Assembly (NCBI GenBank): GCA_029779645.1
Contig: JAKPAC010000015.1
Coordinates: 56,498 to 120,497 of the forward strand
Reading direction: 5' to 3'
Length of the DNA stretch: 64,000 bases
Source: Actinomycetes bacterium
GTDB taxonomy: Bacteria; Actinomycetota; Actinomycetes; Actinomycetales; Microbacteriaceae
Part shown: positions 61,363-64,000 of the stretch, in pieces
Numbering within the stretch: position 1 is the first letter of the stretch
How the letters are laid out: every line of letters begins with the position of its first letter
Notes under the pieces: model-generated
Databases searched by the model: none
The model's input: the letters and a program-made list of their open reading frames with translations, nothing else
Told to the model about the DNA's origin: nothing
Program-made: the position numbers and the translations under genes

Positions 61363-62460
61363 TCACGGCGTGAGCCCCTGCAGGTTCAGCACGGCGATGG
61401 CCATCGGCGCCACACCGAGGAGCATGAACGCGGGGAGCGTGCAGAGGCCGAGCGGGAGCAGGAGCGACGTGGAGAGGCGCACCGCGGCGATCCGCCCCGC
61501 GGTGCGGGCCTCGCGTCGACTGCGCTCGGCTTCGGCGCGCAGGAGCTCGGCGACCGGCACGCCCGCGCTGCGCGATAGCGCAAGCAGCCCGTCGATCCGG
61601 CCCGCACCGGCCGCGTTCGAGCCCCCGTCGGCGGCCGCGACGGGAGTCACGACCGCAGCTGCCCGCGCGGTCGTGACGGCAGGCTCCGCCCCGGCAGCCG
61701 CCGCTGCGACGGGTGCCTGGAGCCGCCGTGCACCGACATCCGACTCGCGCCGACCGGCACGCGGGGCGGCCCCGCCGCCTCGCGCGAGGGCCGCATCGGC
61801 GAGCGCCCTCGCCCGTTCTATGGATGCCCCGCCGGCCAGCGCCACGGCCAGCAGCTCGGCGTCGAGGCCCGGGACGCCCGGCGGCGGCTGCGCCTGCCGC
61901 ACGAGCCGTGCCGTCCAGCGGCGCGAGACGACGATGAGGGCGACGCCCGCGACGAGGCATCCCCACCCCACCGGTCCGGCGAGCAGCGCGCCGAGCGGAT
62001 CGAAGCCGAGGGCCATGCCGAGCGCGAGCCCGAGCGCCGGAAGCCAGGCCATCAGCCGCGCCGTCGCGGCGGGTTCGCTGAGCGCGACCCGGACGTCGTC
62101 GGCGGCCTGGGCAGCCTCGCGCGCGGCGACCGCGTAGCCGCGCAGCGTGGACGCCAGCGGCGCGCCCACCACCTCGGCGAGCTCCCATGCAGCGGCGAGG
62201 CCGCTCCACGCCACACCCTGCGATCGCACCGCCTGCGCGACCGACGCGCCGCCCTCGACCGCGGCGCTGATCGGCACCGCCGCCGGCGCAAGCCCCGACG
62301 CGGCGAGGTGTCGCCAGGCGATCGCCGGGCCGGCGCCAGCCTGCAGGAGCACCGCGAGCTGCTGCACCGTGTCGGCCATCGCCGCCGCCGCCGCGCTCTC
62401 CGGCGCGTCTCCCGCTCCGACGCGCCTGCCCTCGCGGCCCGGCGCCCTCAGCCGCGCCAC
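61363..62460 (-). CDS. Type II secretion F-domain protein (TadB/TadC-like platform)
   Basis: 365 residues from the GTG at 62460, chosen because GAGGAG lies 8 nt upstream; it overlaps the tadA stop by 13 bp. One T2SSF domain is seen near 30-110 (TVQQLAVLLQAGAGPAIAWR, then SGLAAAWELAEVVGAPLAS). Membrane helices lie near 125-175, with a second domain-like segment (IDGLLALSRSAGVPVAELLR) and a final hydrophobic helix. It appears to merge TadB- and TadC-like parts, as in the reduced actinobacterial systems, and would form the pilus assembly platform with the TadA ATPase. Confidence 0.85.
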   Translation of the reverse strand: MARLRAPGREGRRVGAGDAPESAAAAAMADTVQQLAVLLQAGAGPAIAWRHLAASGLAPAAVPISAAVEGGASVAQAVRSQGVAWSGLAAAWELAEVVGAPLASTLRGYAVAAREAAQAADDVRVALSEPAATARLMAWLPALGLALGMALGFDPLGALLAGPVGWGCLVAGVALIVVSRRWTARLVRQAQPPPGVPGLDAELLAVALAGGASIERARALADAALARGGGAAPRAGRRESDVGARRLQAPVAAAAAGAEPAVTTARAAAVVTPVAAADGGSNAAGAGRIDGLLALSRSAGVPVAELLRAEAERSRREARTAGRIAAVRLSTSLLLPLGLCTLPAFMLLGVAPMAIAVLNLQGLTP

Positions 62461-63806
62461 GGCTTCGTCTCCTCGACCACGAGCCGTCCTCCGCGAACAT
62501 CGAGCACCCCGGCCCCCGCCAGTCGGTGGCCGGCATCGGTGCGCTCGACATGCAGCACAAGCCCGATCGCGCTCACCGCCTGCCGGGCGAGCGCCTGGTC
62601 GCTCATGCCGCAGAGCGCGCCGAGCGCCTCGAGCCGTGCGGCGACGTCCGACAGCCCGTTCGCATGCACGGTGCCCGCACCGCCGGCGTGACCGGTGTTC
62701 AGTGCCGAGAGCAGCTCGCGCACCTCGGTCCCGCGGCACTCGCCCACCACCAGCCGATCCGGTCGCATCCGCAGTGCCTCGCGCACGAGCCGCGCGAGGC
62801 CGATCTCGCCGGCGCCCTCGATGTTGGCCTGCCGCGCCTCGAGTGCGACGTGGTGCGGGTGATCGATCTGCAGCTCCGCGACGTCTTCGATCGTCACGAT
62901 CCGCTCGTCGGCGGATGCCTCTGCCAGCAGCGCCGCGAGCAGCGTCGTCTTGCCCGCGCCGGCGGCCCCAGCGATGAGCAGATTGGTTCGGGAGCGGACC
63001 ACGTGTCGTAGCCACGCGAGCAGCGCGGGATCGCCGCCGAACATCCCACCCGCCGCGAGCATCTCGAGACTCGGCTGCCCGAGCCTGGGCACGCGAATCG
63101 ACAGGGTCGTGCCGTGCCGGGCGATCGGCGGAAGCACCGCGTGCACGCGCACCCCATCCGCCAGGCGCACGTCCACGCACGGAGTGGCCTCGTCGACGTG
63201 CCGCCCGCCGCACGCGATCAGCGAGCTCGCGAGCGCGCGGACCTCGGCCTCGCCGGCACGCCACCCGGCTTCGCGCACGGGGCCTCGGCCGCGATCGATG
63301 AACAGCCCCTGCGCGCCGTTGACGAACAGATCGGTCACCGCCGGGTCTGCGGCATACGGTGCGAGCACGCCGAGGTCGTCGCGCCAGACGCGCGGAGCCG
63401 GTGCGCCGGCACGAGCGCCCAGCCACGGGGCGTCGTGCTCCGGCGCGGCAGCCTCCGACGGGACTGATCCCGACGGGGCTGATCCCGACAGGACTGATCC
63501 CGACGGGGCTGATCCCGACGGGGCTGATCCCGACGGGGCTGATCCCGATGCGGCGATGCTCGATGTGACCGGCGCCGACGCCGCTGCGCCCGAAGCGCCG
63601 GATCGCGGCCGGGGCACGAAGGGCAGCTCCGGGCCGACTGCCCGGGGCGCCGCCACGGCGACGACGTCCAGCTCGGGATCTCCGCCCGGCTCGAGCCCGA
63701 ACGCCGCCGAGGCCCGTGAGGACTCCCGCGGCACGGGCACGAAGGGCGCGGTCGCCCCGCGACGCGTGGTCGCCCCCGTGCGTTCGCCACGCTGCGCTGG
63801 TTGCAT
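62448..63806 (-). CDS. tadA: TadA-family pilus assembly ATPase
   Basis: 452 residues. The first ~135 residues are low-complexity and include about six SGSAP/SGSVP repeats (about 87-116). The ATPase part begins near 140 (VLAPYAADPAVTDLFVNG). Walker A GAAGAGKTTLLAALL is near 280, the Asp box IVTIEDVAELQ near 305, and the Walker B/His box region RPDRLVVGECRGTEV with GTVHAN near 340-375. It drives Tad/Flp-like fibre assembly or secretion. ATG 63806 lies 6 nt after TAGCGT, so the operon begins with a leaderless transcript. Confidence 0.9.
   Translation of the reverse strand: MQPAQRGERTGATTRRGATAPFVPVPRESSRASAAFGLEPGGDPELDVVAVAAPRAVGPELPFVPRPRSGASGAAASAPVTSSIAASGSAPSGSAPSGSAPSGSVLSGSAPSGSVPSEAAAPEHDAPWLGARAGAPAPRVWRDDLGVLAPYAADPAVTDLFVNGAQGLFIDRGRGPVREAGWRAGEAEVRALASSLIACGGRHVDEATPCVDVRLADGVRVHAVLPPIARHGTTLSIRVPRLGQPSLEMLAAGGMFGGDPALLAWLRHVVRSRTNLLIAGAAGAGKTTLLAALLAEASADERIVTIEDVAELQIDHPHHVALEARQANIEGAGEIGLARLVREALRMRPDRLVVGECRGTEVRELLSALNTGHAGGAGTVHANGLSDVAARLEALGALCGMSDQALARQAVSAIGLVLHVERTDAGHRLAGAGVLDVRGGRLVVEETKPWRG
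63457..63546. repeat. Six tandem 15-bp repeats inside tadA
   Basis: Six consecutive units of GACGGGGCTGATCCC (two with single-base changes) encode the SGSAP-type repeats of the TadA N-terminus. The unit length keeps the frame, so copy number can vary without breaking the gene. Confidence 0.92.
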
Positions 63807-63812
63807 GCCGCG

Positions 63813-63818
63813 ACGCTA
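63813..63818 (-). promoter_or_regulatory. Leaderless -10 box of the tad-type operon
   Basis: TAGCGT on the minus strand ends 6 nt before the tadA ATG at 63806. Confidence 0.55.
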
Positions 63819-63939
63819 GGCGACTCGTGCGGGGCACAGCCGGGACTGCCCGCGGGGCCGGGATGCCGGCATCCATTCGCCGCGGTGGGGACGACGAGTC
63901 CGCGACCGTCGGCGCGGGCTGCCGATGCGAGCAGAGAAG

Positions 63940-63976
63940 GTGGCGACACCCGATGGGGGGAATCGGGTGCCGCCAC
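63940..63976. terminator. Terminator hairpin near the right edge
   Basis: GTGGCG-A-CACCCGAT (63940-63954) pairs with ATCGGGTG-C-CGCCAC (63962-63976) around GGGGGGA. On the minus strand a possible stop (TAG, 63991-63989) just before it could end a gene lying right of the window; only three codons are visible, so that gene is not called. Confidence 0.75.
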
Positions 63977-64000
63977 GAAAGCGACGCCCTACTTCAGGGG

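Noticed and set aside
63457..63546. A CRISPR-like array
   Set aside because: The repeats are contiguous 15-bp coding units with no spacers, in frame within tadA.

Overview
The window is high-GC DNA (about 70% by eye) with GTG starts, dense 1-4 bp gene overlaps and many leaderless transcripts (a TANNNT box 6-7 nt before the ATG/GTG). Gene content (DUF222/HNH protein, RamB-type regulator, GTP-dependent PEPCK, Rv3654c-like pilus gene, DUF4244) points to an actinobacterium, most likely Microbacteriaceae such as Microbacterium. That placement is inference; no rRNA is present.

Layout. 1-7623 (minus): nucleoside uptake and salvage, BMP lipoprotein -> ABC ATPase -> two permeases -> cytidine deaminase -> thymidine phosphorylase -> adenosine deaminase (cut by the window edge). 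7774-8889: mannose-1-phosphate guanylyltransferase. 8958-12632: sdhCDAB with a possible leaderless 14-codon leader peptide. 12695-16673: BrkB/YihY membrane protein, exonuclease III, TrpRS and a GNAT acetyltransferase, each with its own leaderless promoter. 16998-22128: DUF222/HNH protein, glpK, glpD. 22286-26061: FMN riboswitch and ribD-ribE-ribBA-ribH. 26113-27440: BioQ-like TetR and bioY divergent around two palindromic operators. 27559-38588: a DUF2269 membrane protein and a five-gene operon built on a tubulin/FtsZ-like GTPase, a secreted/membrane VWA protein, a 1152-residue membrane protein and two small membrane proteins. 38868-49235: ABC exporter, pckG facing ramB, pncA, a tRNA-Thr fused to a small membrane gene, a lipoprotein hydrolase, holB and tmk; topA follows to 52159.

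52252-63806 is a Tad/Flp-type pilus operon (TadA ATPase, TadB/C platform, DUF4244 pilin-like protein, TadE, Rv3654c-like protein) interrupted by a 7.9-kb element. The element entered the DUF4244 gene: its first 33 codons lie at 61180-61083 and its last 31 at 53175-53079, and joining them at a shared 7-bp core (TGGCGGC) restores an in-frame 64-residue protein. The element carries a large serine integrase beside one att junction, 9-bp iterons, an AAA ATPase and a tightly overlapping series of small phage-like genes. It has no portal, capsid or tail genes, so it looks like a phage satellite or another small replicating island rather than a full prophage.

The two systems most worth following are the pilin-splitting element, a possible excision switch for the pilus, and the tubulin-like/VWA membrane operon.
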